The notes under the pieces are model-generated. The model saw only the letters and a list, made by a program, of their open reading frames with translations. It did not search any database and was not told where the DNA came from. A stretch of 21,301 nt of DNA from Myxococcus sp046520405 (lineage in GTDB: Bacteria > Myxococcota > Myxococcia > Myxococcales > Myxococcaceae). This document shows, piece after piece, positions 1 through 6,175 of the stretch (positions are counted from its first letter, which is position 1; the number at the start of each line of letters is the position of its first letter). The stretch spans positions 1 through 21,301 of the forward strand of contig JBKGHI010000151.1 in the NCBI GenBank assembly GCA_046520405.1. The letters are read 5' to 3'. The position numbers and the translations under genes are program-made.

Positions 1-56
1 CCCCGGTGGCGGTGACGCCCGGCATTGAGCGACTGGCCGCGGCGCACTGGGCGGCG

Positions 57-153
57 CGGATGCAAGGCCGTTGACCTCGGGGGCATCGGCCACCGAGTCC
101 CGAGTCGCGACGCCGTGGGGAACGGATTCAAGGCTGTTGGCTTCGGGGACATC
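57..153 (+). repeat. degenerate direct repeat in the activator linker
   Basis: Bases 57-87 and 123-153 match at 26 of 31 positions and lie 66 bp (22 codons) apart, in frame. A third, shorter match begins at 177 (cggatgca). In protein the units read like ADARPLTSG, TDSRLLASG and ADARREVS, with WG before the second and third. This is a linker repeat, not a mobile element. Confidence 0.6.
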
Positions 154-1291
154 TCCCCCCTCGACGTCCTGGGGTGCGGATGCACGGCGGGAGGTCTCTA
201 TTTCGGAGCGCGCAGGCAGCGCGCCGCGCGCGCCGTCCAGGGACCTATGGCCTGCGGACACCGTGGCGCCTCCCGGGCCGTGGGCGGCGCTCAAGGGCAA
301 TGACCCGCAGCACCGGGCCACGTTGCGAGAGGCGGAGCGCTTCGCGCCCACGAGCCTGCCGGTGCTGCTGCTGTCGGAGACGGGCACGGGCAAGGAGCTG
401 CTCGCGCGGGCCCTGCATTCCGCCAGCGCCGTGGCCACGGGGCCCTTCGTGGCGGTGAACTGCGGCGCGCTGTCTCCCGCGTTGCTGGAGAGCGAGCTGT
501 TCGGCCATGCGCCGGGGGCCTTCACGGGCGCGCGCGTGGGCGGCGCGGAGGGCAAGCTCGCTGCGGCGGACGGCGGGACGCTCTTCCTCGACGAGCTGGC
601 GGAGATGCCGCCCGCGCTCCAGGTCCTGCTGCTGCGGGTGCTGGAGGACGGCTCCTACTCGAGGGTGGGGGAGTCGCGCATGCGGCGCACCCGCTTCCGG
701 CTGGTGGGCGCCACCTGCCGGGACCTCGACGCCGCCGTGCGCACGGGCACGTTCCGCTCCGACCTCTATTTCCGCCTCCAGGGCGCCGTGCTGCGGCTGC
801 CCCCGCTTCGCGAGCGCACGGACCTGCCGGAACTGGCCCAGGCGCTCCTGGCCCGTCTGGCGGAAGAGGAGGGGGTGGCCACACCGGTCTTCTCCGCCGC
901 CGCGCTCTCACGGCTCGCCGCCCACCACTGGCCCGGCAACGTTCGGGAGCTGAAGACGGTGCTGCGTCTGGCGCTCGTGCGGGCTGGAGGCGCGCCCGTG
1001 TTGGATGTGGAGGCCCTGCCGCCGAGCCTGGGAAGCGTGCCTGCGCACGCTGTTCAGGCGGAGCCCGCACCGCTCACGCAGTCGCCGCCGCTTGCTCCCA
1101 GTGCGCTGAGTCAGCCTTCGACGGGCGCGGCGGCCCGCCCGCTCCGCGAGCTGGAGGCCCGCGCCATCCAAGAGGCGCTGGCGCTCAGCGGAGGCAACGT
1201 GGCGCAGGCCGCCCGGCGCCTGGGCATCGCGCGCAGCACGCTCTACCGGATGGCGGAGCGCTTCGGCATCACGCTGCCCTCGCGCGCCTGA
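71..1291 (+). CDS. sigma-54-dependent activator (AAA+ and Fis-type HTH), 5' part missing or broken
   Basis: Enhancer-binding protein that remodels sigma-54 RNA polymerase. Counting from the TTG at 71, the Walker A motif is SETGTGKE at 102-109 (usual GETGTGKE, so the first Gly is Ser). The sigma-54 contact motif GAFTGA is at 149-154, followed by Walker B in GGTLFLDE, the Arg-finger region FRSDLYFRL, WPGNVREL, and a C-terminal Fis-like helix-turn-helix (GNVAQAARRLGIARSTLYR). About 75 residues of Ser/Pro/Ala-rich linker precede the AAA+ domain. No sensor domain, ATG or ribosome binding site is visible, so the true start is probably upstream of the window or lost to a frameshift: this frame has a TGA at 26-28, while another frame is open from the window edge to 74. 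GTG at 263 is an alternative start. The domain sequence and the neighbouring aldehyde dehydrogenase fit the AcoR type, which normally carries an N-terminal GAF domain. The family call is firm; the start is not. Confidence 0.88.
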   Translation: MTSGASATESRVATPWGTDSRLLASGTSPPSTSWGADARREVSISERAGSAPRAPSRDLWPADTVAPPGPWAALKGNDPQHRATLREAERFAPTSLPVLLLSETGTGKELLARALHSASAVATGPFVAVNCGALSPALLESELFGHAPGAFTGARVGGAEGKLAAADGGTLFLDELAEMPPALQVLLLRVLEDGSYSRVGESRMRRTRFRLVGATCRDLDAAVRTGTFRSDLYFRLQGAVLRLPPLRERTDLPELAQALLARLAEEEGVATPVFSAAALSRLAAHHWPGNVRELKTVLRLALVRAGGAPVLDVEALPPSLGSVPAHAVQAEPAPLTQSPPLAPSALSQPSTGAAARPLRELEARAIQEALALSGGNVAQAARRLGIARSTLYRMAERFGITLPSRA

Positions 1292-1310
1292 ACGTTCACT
1301 GGAGAACGCG

Positions 1311-1380
1311 GTGTCCGCATCGCGACACGTGTCGCGCTCCGCGCCACGCGTGTCCGGACAGGTGTCGCAGAGCGGGACAC
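1311..1380 (+). promoter_or_regulatory. cluster of GTGTC/GACAC boxes, probable activator binding region
   Basis: GTGTC occurs at 1311, 1329, 1350 and 1362, and GACAC at 1324 and 1376. They form GTGTC-N8-GACAC (1311-1328), a perfect 16-bp palindrome CGCGACACGTGTCGCG (1321-1336), TGTCCGGACA (1351-1360) and GTGTC-N9-GACAC (1362-1380). The cluster lies about 60-130 bp upstream of the expected start of the sigma-54 promoter at 1412, where enhancer sites for such activators usually sit. The protein encoded just upstream is the obvious candidate ligand (inference). Confidence 0.7.
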
Positions 1381-1411
1381 GACGCGCCGCAACGTCGACG
1401 GAGGCGCGCGC

Positions 1412-1427
1412 TGGCACGCGTGCTGCT
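1412..1427 (+). promoter_or_regulatory. sigma-54 (-24/-12) promoter of the aldehyde dehydrogenase gene
   Basis: TGGCACG (1412-1418), four bases, then CTGCT (1423-1427). The key GG (1413-1414) and GC (1425-1426) are ten bases apart, the exact sigma-54 spacing; one base differs from the TGGCACG-N4-TTGCW consensus. The expected transcript start is near 1438, giving a leader of about 40 nt before the GTG at 1477. Confidence 0.8.
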
Positions 1428-1476
1428 CTGGAGTGGTCCGTTCAGTGTCCCGTCCACCCAACCGAAGGAGAGCGCA

Positions 1477-2997
1477 GTGATCTACGCCGCCCCCAATCAG
1501 CCCGGCTCCAAGGTGCAGTTCAAGTCCCGCTACCAGAACTTCATCGGCGGGCGCTGGGTCGAGCCCACGCGCGGTCAGTACTTCGAGAACATCAGCCCGG
1601 TGACGGGCAAGCCCTTCTGTGAAGTGGCCCGCTCCACGGCCGAGGACATCGAGAAGGCCCTGGATGCGGCGCACGCGGCGCGGCTGTCGTGGGGCCGCAC
1701 CTCGCCGACCACCCGGGCGAACATCCTCAACAAGATCGCCGACCGGATGGAGCAGAACCTGGAGATGCTCGCCGTCGCGGAGACGTGGGACAACGGCAAG
1801 CCCGTGCGCGAGACGCTGGCCGCGGACATCCCGCTGGCCATTGACCACTTCCGCTACTTCGCCGGGTGTATCCGCGCGCAGGAAGGCGGCGTGAGCGAGC
1901 TGGACCACGACACCGTCGCCTACCACTTCCACGAGCCGCTGGGCGTCGTGGGGCAGATCATTCCCTGGAACTTCCCGCTGCTGATGGCGGCGTGGAAGCT
2001 GGCCCCGGCGCTGGCCGCGGGCAACTGCGTGGTCCTCAAGCCCGCAGAGCAGACGCCCTCCAGCATCCTGCTGTGGGCCGAGCTCGTCGGGGACCTGCTG
2101 CCCGACGGCGTGCTGAACATCGTCAACGGCTTCGGCGTCGAGGCGGGCAAGCCGCTGGCCAGCAGCCCCCGCATCTCCAAGGTGGCCTTCACCGGCGAGA
2201 CGAGCACGGGCCGGCTCATCATGCAGTACGCCAGTGAGAACCTCATCCCCGTCACGCTGGAGCTGGGCGGCAAGAGCCCCAACATCTTCTTCGAAGACGT
2301 GATGGCGCAGGACGATGACTTCCTCGACAAGTCGCTGGAAGGCTTCGCGATGTTCGCGCTCAACCAGGGCGAGGTCTGCACCTGCCCGTCGCGCTCCCTC
2401 ATCAGCGAGCGCATCTACGGCCAGTTCATCGAGAAGGCGATTGACCGGGTCCGCAAGGTGAAGCCGGGCAACCCGCTGGACACCGACACCAAGGTCGGCG
2501 CTCAGGCGTCCAACGACCAGTTGGAGAAGATCCTCAGCTACATCGACATCGGCAAGAAGGAGGGCGCCAAGGTCCTCATCGGCGGCGAGCGCGTGGCGCT
2601 GTCTGGCGACCTGAAGGACGGCTACTACGTGGCGCCCACGGTGTTCCAGGGCCACAACCGGATGCGCGTCTTCCAGGAGGAGATTTTCGGCCCCGTGGTG
2701 AGCGTGGCGACGTTCAAGGACTTCGACGACGCCATCCGCCAGGCCAACGACACGCTGTACGGCCTGGGCGCCGGCGTGTGGACGCGCGATGGCAACACGG
2801 CCTACCGCGCGGGCCGCTCCATCGAAGCGGGCCGCGTGTGGACCAACTGCTACCACATCTACCCGGCGCACGCGGCGTTCGGTGGCTACAAGCAGTCCGG
2901 CATCGGGCGTGAGAACCACCGCAAGATGCTGGACCACTACCAGCAGACGAAGAACCTGCTGGTCAGCTACAGCCCCAAGGCCATGGGCTTCTTCTGA
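1477..2997 (+). CDS. NAD(P)-dependent aldehyde dehydrogenase, AcoD/ExaC type
   Basis: Oxidises an aldehyde to its carboxylate with NAD(P); 506 residues, the usual length. The nucleophile is Cys301 in NQGEVCTCPSR, a signature of acetaldehyde/short-chain dehydrogenases of the AcoD/ExaC group. The general base is Glu262 in LELGGKSP, and PWNFP and FTGETSTGR form the cofactor site. The GTG at 1477 is chosen because AAGGAG lies six bases upstream (1465-1470); the upstream GTG at 1420 lies inside the sigma-54 promoter. The gene overlaps the DUF779 gene by one base (TGATG), so the two are surely co-translated. Transcription is predicted to depend on sigma-54 and the regulator encoded upstream. The exact substrate cannot be read from sequence. 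Confidence 0.95.
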   Translation: MIYAAPNQPGSKVQFKSRYQNFIGGRWVEPTRGQYFENISPVTGKPFCEVARSTAEDIEKALDAAHAARLSWGRTSPTTRANILNKIADRMEQNLEMLAVAETWDNGKPVRETLAADIPLAIDHFRYFAGCIRAQEGGVSELDHDTVAYHFHEPLGVVGQIIPWNFPLLMAAWKLAPALAAGNCVVLKPAEQTPSSILLWAELVGDLLPDGVLNIVNGFGVEAGKPLASSPRISKVAFTGETSTGRLIMQYASENLIPVTLELGGKSPNIFFEDVMAQDDDFLDKSLEGFAMFALNQGEVCTCPSRSLISERIYGQFIEKAIDRVRKVKPGNPLDTDTKVGAQASNDQLEKILSYIDIGKKEGAKVLIGGERVALSGDLKDGYYVAPTVFQGHNRMRVFQEEIFGPVVSVATFKDFDDAIRQANDTLYGLGAGVWTRDGNTAYRAGRSIEAGRVWTNCYHIYPAHAAFGGYKQSGIGRENHRKMLDHYQQTKNLLVSYSPKAMGFF

Positions 2998-3434
2998 TGA
3001 GCGGCGCCGGTGCCGGCCCCGGCACGGGCGGACAGGACGGAGCCACGGCGGTGGCCCGGGTGGACGTGACGCCCGAAGCCGCCGCCGTCATCCGCCAGCT
3101 CCGCGCCGCGAACGGGCCCCTGATGTTCCATCAGTCGGGTGGCTGCTGCGACGGCAGCGCGCCCATGTGCTACCCCGTGGGCGACTTCCGCGTGGGCCAG
3201 CGAGACGTCTTCCTGGGCGAGGTGGAGGGCTGCCCCGTCTACATCGGCGGCGCGCAGTTCGAATACTGGCAGCACACCCACCTCACCCTGGACGTGGTGA
3301 AGGGGCGGGGCGCGGGCTTCAGCCTGGAGTCCCCGCTGGGGGTGCGCTTCATCACCCGCAGCCGCGTCTTCACCGACGAGGAATATGAGCGGATGAAGAA
3401 CGCGCCGCCGCCCCGGCGCGGACCTCCGGAGTAG
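2997..3434 (+). CDS. DUF779 family protein
   Basis: A 145-residue cytosolic protein with no signal peptide or membrane segment. The first ~22 residues are Gly/Ala-rich, then the conserved domain runs to the end. It carries HQSGGCCDGSAPMCY (residues about 44-58), with adjacent Cys and a nearby His that look like a metal or thiol site. Its ATG overlaps the last base of the aldehyde dehydrogenase stop codon, so translation is coupled. DUF779 genes commonly sit next to AcoD-type aldehyde dehydrogenase genes, but I know of no established function. A role in protecting, metallating or assembling the dehydrogenase would be inference. Confidence 0.92.
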   Translation: MSGAGAGPGTGGQDGATAVARVDVTPEAAAVIRQLRAANGPLMFHQSGGCCDGSAPMCYPVGDFRVGQRDVFLGEVEGCPVYIGGAQFEYWQHTHLTLDVVKGRGAGFSLESPLGVRFITRSRVFTDEEYERMKNAPPPRRGPPE

Positions 3435-3444
3435 CCAAGGCCCA

Positions 3445-3478
3445 CGGACCCGGCACGCCGCCACGCGCGCCGGGTCCG
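3445..3478 (+). terminator. hairpin terminator after the DUF779 gene
   Basis: A perfect 10-bp stem, cggacccggc (3445-3454) with gccgggtccg (3469-3478), and a 14-base loop, 10 bp after the stop codon. Only a short T run (gtgttt) follows, so termination may be partial. Confidence 0.6.
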
Positions 3479-3509
3479 CGGTGTTTCACGGGCAGCACGG
3501 TGTCTGCCA

Positions 3510-3538
3510 TTGACGCATCCCGGCAGCGCCGCTAGCCT
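3510..3538 (+). promoter_or_regulatory. sigma-70-like promoter of the leader ORF and dioxygenase operon
   Basis: The -35 box TTGACG (3510-3515) and the -10 box TAGCCT (3533-3538) are separated by exactly 17 bp. The start codon of the leader ORF follows the -10 box after only nine bases, so the transcript should start within about three bases of that ATG. Confidence 0.6.
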
Positions 3539-3547
3539 GACGTCACG

Positions 3548-3616
3548 ATGCGAAACCCGTGCGACCGGTTCCTGACCACCGCCAGCGGCCTCTGTTGCCG
3601 CGGCGCGTGTTGTTAG
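3548..3616 (+). CDS. Cys-rich leader peptide (22 residues), near-leaderless
   Basis: ATG at 3548 to TAG at 3614-3616. The peptide starts MRNPCDRFL and ends with the pairs Cys16-Cys17 and Cys21-Cys22; with Cys5, five of 22 residues are Cys, clustered at the 3' end. There is no Shine-Dalgarno sequence, and the predicted transcript start is almost at the ATG, so translation would begin on a leaderless mRNA. Short Cys-codon-rich, often leaderless ORFs upstream of sulfur-metabolism operons in actinobacteria act as cysteine-responsive attenuators; this one resembles them in shape. It lies 122 bases before the dioxygenase gene. Attenuation here is inference, and a chance ORF is possible, but promoter position and Cys clustering argue against it. 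Confidence 0.55.
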   Translation: MRNPCDRFLTTASGLCCRGACC

Positions 3617-3738
3617 TCGAGCCCGAAGCACGCCTCGAATCCAGCCCCGCGCTCCCCGCCGAGCGCTGACACCCGCCCTCCCAGCGGTGGTGTGTCCCGG
3701 TGCGTACGTCCTTGCCCGTTCCCGCCTGGAGTCCCTCC
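3617..3738 (+). promoter_or_regulatory. leader region between the Cys-rich ORF and the dioxygenase gene
   Basis: Several short stems are possible: TCGAG/CTCGA (3617-3621 with 3634-3638), GCGCT/AGCGC (3649-3653 with 3662-3666), and TGGAG/CTCCA (3727-3731 with 3735-3739, loop TCC). The last hides both the Shine-Dalgarno GGAG and the first base of the dioxygenase start codon. No strong intrinsic terminator with a T run is visible, so any control would more likely be translational or Rho-dependent. Confidence 0.35.
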
Positions 3739-4809
3739 ATGACGATTCACCGACTTGAGCCGCACGCTGACCACCTGCGCGTCCACTTCCAGCCCGGCGC
3801 GGGCCCTCGCCATGCGGACTTCCATTGGTTCTGGCTACGCCACAACTCGGAGCTGGACCGGCATCCGCTGACGCGCGAGCGCATCGTCTGCTCCTCCGAG
3901 CTCCCGCTGGAGCTGCGCCCGAAGGACGTGCGTGTCTCCAGCGACGCCGCCGCGCTGGAGATTGACTGGGGCGACCGCGCGGACGGGCAGGTGAGCCGCT
4001 ACGACAGCCAGTGGCTCCAGACACACGCCTATGCCATGGGGCGCACCCCAGCCCCGCCGCCGCCCTCCGACAGCGCCGCGCTGGTGGTGGATGTGCGGCG
4101 CTCGGAGCCGTCCCTGGGGCGCACGGTGTTGCAGCGGCTCCACGACGCGGGCGCCGTGGTGGTGCGGGGCTTCGGGACGGACACGGAGGCGCTCATCGAC
4201 GTCTTCGCCCGCGAGGGACTCTCCGTCATCGAAACGCACTTCGGCCGCATCGAGGACCTGCGCACCGACAACACGACGAACCGGAACACGGACCAGCTTG
4301 GCTACACGGACAGCGCGGTGCAGTTGCATACGGACCAGCCCTTCCTGGAGCGGCCTCCGCGCTACCAACTGCTGCACTGCCAGCGGCCGGCGGAGGTGGG
4401 CGGCGACAACAGCGTGGTGGACGGGCTGGCCGCGGCGCTGCACCTGGCGGACGTGGACGCGCACGCGTACGAGCTGCTGCGCACGGTGCCGGTGACGTTC
4501 CATCGGAAGCAGAAGGGCTTCGAGAAGAGCCTCGTGTCCCCCATCCTGGACTTCTCCGCGCCCGGGGGCTTTCGCATCCGCTACAGCTACTTCACGCTGG
4601 CGCCGCACCGGGTGCCCTTCGCGGAGATGGAGGCGTGGTACCGCGCCTACAACCGCTTCGCGAAGCTGGTGCGCGACGAGCAGCACCAGTACCGCTTCCG
4701 GCTCGGGGAGGGCGACTTCCTCGTCTACGACAACTGGCGCATGTTGCATGCGCGCACGTCTTTCTCGGGGGCCCGGTGGTTGAGAGGGGTTTACTTCGAC
4801 GCGGAGTAG
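3739..4809 (+). CDS. gamma-butyrobetaine/trimethyllysine hydroxylase-like Fe(II)/2-oxoglutarate dioxygenase
   Basis: A TauD-fold dioxygenase (356 residues) expected to hydroxylate an unactivated carbon using 2-oxoglutarate and O2. The iron ligands are His197 and Asp199 (HTD) and His337 (MLHAR); Arg349 fits the 2-oxoglutarate carboxylate contact. The N-terminal ~100 residues resemble the small accessory domain of the carnitine-pathway hydroxylases (FHWFWLRHNS), and the stretch after HTDQP (PPRYQLLHCQRP, then GG and DG) matches that family rather than taurine dioxygenases. The Cys cluster that binds zinc in human gamma-butyrobetaine hydroxylase is missing. The ATG at 3739 has GGAG seven bases upstream; GTG at 3700 is less likely. 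First structural gene of a four-gene same-strand cluster behind the Cys-rich leader. Substrate unknown. Confidence 0.88.
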   Translation: MTIHRLEPHADHLRVHFQPGAGPRHADFHWFWLRHNSELDRHPLTRERIVCSSELPLELRPKDVRVSSDAAALEIDWGDRADGQVSRYDSQWLQTHAYAMGRTPAPPPPSDSAALVVDVRRSEPSLGRTVLQRLHDAGAVVVRGFGTDTEALIDVFAREGLSVIETHFGRIEDLRTDNTTNRNTDQLGYTDSAVQLHTDQPFLERPPRYQLLHCQRPAEVGGDNSVVDGLAAALHLADVDAHAYELLRTVPVTFHRKQKGFEKSLVSPILDFSAPGGFRIRYSYFTLAPHRVPFAEMEAWYRAYNRFAKLVRDEQHQYRFRLGEGDFLVYDNWRMLHARTSFSGARWLRGVYFDAE

Positions 4810-4858
4810 GCGAGTCTTCACTCCCGGGCCACTCCGGGCCCCCACCACAGGAGCCGTG

Positions 4859-6175
4859 ATGCCGAAGACGCCCCGTCTGACCTCCCAGGGAATGAGCCAC
4901 CAGGACGTGCTCGCGAAGATGCGCGAATTGCGAGCGGATGACGCCAACTGGCGGGAAGGACGGACGTGGAGTCTCGTGTACAACGCGGGCGAGGACATCC
5001 GCCGGCTGCTCGCGGACGCCTATACGGAGTTCATGTCGGAGAACGGCCTGAGCCCGCTGGCGTTCCCCAGCCTGCGCACCTTCGAATCGGAGGTGCTGGC
5101 CATCGCCGCGGAGCTGTTCCAGGGCGAGACGGCCGCGGGCACGATGACGTCGGGTGGCACCGAGTCCATCCTCATGGCCGTCAAGACGGCGCGTGACTTC
5201 GCGCGCGCGGAGAAGGGCATCACCGCGCCGGAGATGGTGCTGCCGGCCTCCGTCCACCCTGCCTTCCAGAAGGCCGCGCACTACTTCGGTGTGAAGCCCG
5301 TCAACGTGCCGCTGGCCGCGGACTTCCGCGCGGACGTGGAGGCCATGCGCGCGGCGGTGGGGCCCAACACGGTGCTGGTGGTGGGCTCCGCTCCGGCCTA
5401 TCCCCACGGCGTGGTGGACCCCATCACCGAGCTGGCCGCCATGGCCCAGGAGAAGGGCGTCCTCTTCCACGTGGACGCCTGTCTCGGGGGCTTCCTGCTG
5501 CCCTTCGCCCGCAGGCTGGGGCATGACGTCCCGCCGTTCGACTTCGCCGTGCCGGGGGTCACGAGCCTGTCGGCGGACCTGCACAAGTACGGCTACGCGG
5601 CCAAGGGCGCGTCGCTGGTGCTGTACCGGACGGCGGAGCTGCGCCGCTATCAGTTCTTCACCTACGCGGACTGGTGTGGCGGCATCTACGCCTCGCCGTC
5701 CATGGCGGGCACGCGGCCCGGCGGCGCCATCGCCGCGGCGTGGGCCATCCTCAAGTACTTGGGCGAAGAGGGCTACCTGAAGCTGGCGGGCACGGTGCTG
5801 GACACCGCGCGCACGCTGCGCGAGGGCATCGCCGCGGTGCCCGGGTTGAAGCTCCTGGGCGCGCCGAAGCTCAGCGTGTTCGCCTTCTCGTCGGACTCCC
5901 TGGACATCTACGCCCTGGGTGATGCGATGGAGGCTCGGGGCTGGAAGCTGGACCGGCAGATGGGGCCGCCCGCGCTGCACCTGATGGTGACGCCCGCGCA
6001 CGCGAAGGTGGCGGAGCCGTTCCTCGCGGACCTGCGCGAATGCGCCGCCAGCCTGGCCAACGGGGAGCCCGCGCCGGAGGGCAGCGCGGCCATGTACGGC
6101 ATGCTGGGCGCCATGCCCGACCGCCGCGAGGCCGCTGACTTCATCCGCCAGTTCATGGACGCCATCTACGAATGA
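4859..6175 (+). CDS. PLP-dependent lyase, sphingosine-1-phosphate lyase-like
   Basis: Fold-type I PLP enzyme (438 residues) of the group II decarboxylase / sphingosine-1-phosphate lyase superfamily. SGGTESIL fits the phosphate-binding turn, HVDACLGG carries the Asp that pairs with the pyridine nitrogen, and SADLHKYGYAAKG contains the Schiff-base Lys243; the HKYGYAxKG form is typical of the lyases. Members cleave a beta-hydroxy amine by retro-aldol chemistry to an aldehyde and an amine. No membrane anchor is present, unlike eukaryotic enzymes. ATG at 4859 has AGGAG five bases upstream; the adjoining GTG at 4856 is too close. A 5-bp GC hairpin (4826-4841) lies in the 49-bp gap after the dioxygenase gene. 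A decarboxylase role cannot be excluded. Confidence 0.9.
   Translation: MPKTPRLTSQGMSHQDVLAKMRELRADDANWREGRTWSLVYNAGEDIRRLLADAYTEFMSENGLSPLAFPSLRTFESEVLAIAAELFQGETAAGTMTSGGTESILMAVKTARDFARAEKGITAPEMVLPASVHPAFQKAAHYFGVKPVNVPLAADFRADVEAMRAAVGPNTVLVVGSAPAYPHGVVDPITELAAMAQEKGVLFHVDACLGGFLLPFARRLGHDVPPFDFAVPGVTSLSADLHKYGYAAKGASLVLYRTAELRRYQFFTYADWCGGIYASPSMAGTRPGGAIAAAWAILKYLGEEGYLKLAGTVLDTARTLREGIAAVPGLKLLGAPKLSVFAFSSDSLDIYALGDAMEARGWKLDRQMGPPALHLMVTPAHAKVAEPFLADLRECAASLANGEPAPEGSAAMYGMLGAMPDRREAADFIRQFMDAIYE

Noticed and set aside
1420..1476. Longer start (GTG at 1420) for the aldehyde dehydrogenase
   Set aside because: It lies inside the -24/-12 promoter, upstream of the expected transcript start; the GTG at 1477 has a good ribosome binding site.
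1243..2937. Open frame of 564 codons on the minus strand opposite the aldehyde dehydrogenase
   Set aside because: Antisense shadow with no recognisable motif; the plus-strand dehydrogenase is unmistakable.
3700..3738. GTG at 3700 as the dioxygenase start
   Set aside because: No ribosome binding site before it, and it adds residues with no family match; ATG 3739 has GGAG at good spacing.
4592..6001. Minus-strand open frame opposite the dioxygenase and PLP lyase genes
   Set aside because: Low-complexity Arg/His/Gly-rich translation, a shadow of the real genes.
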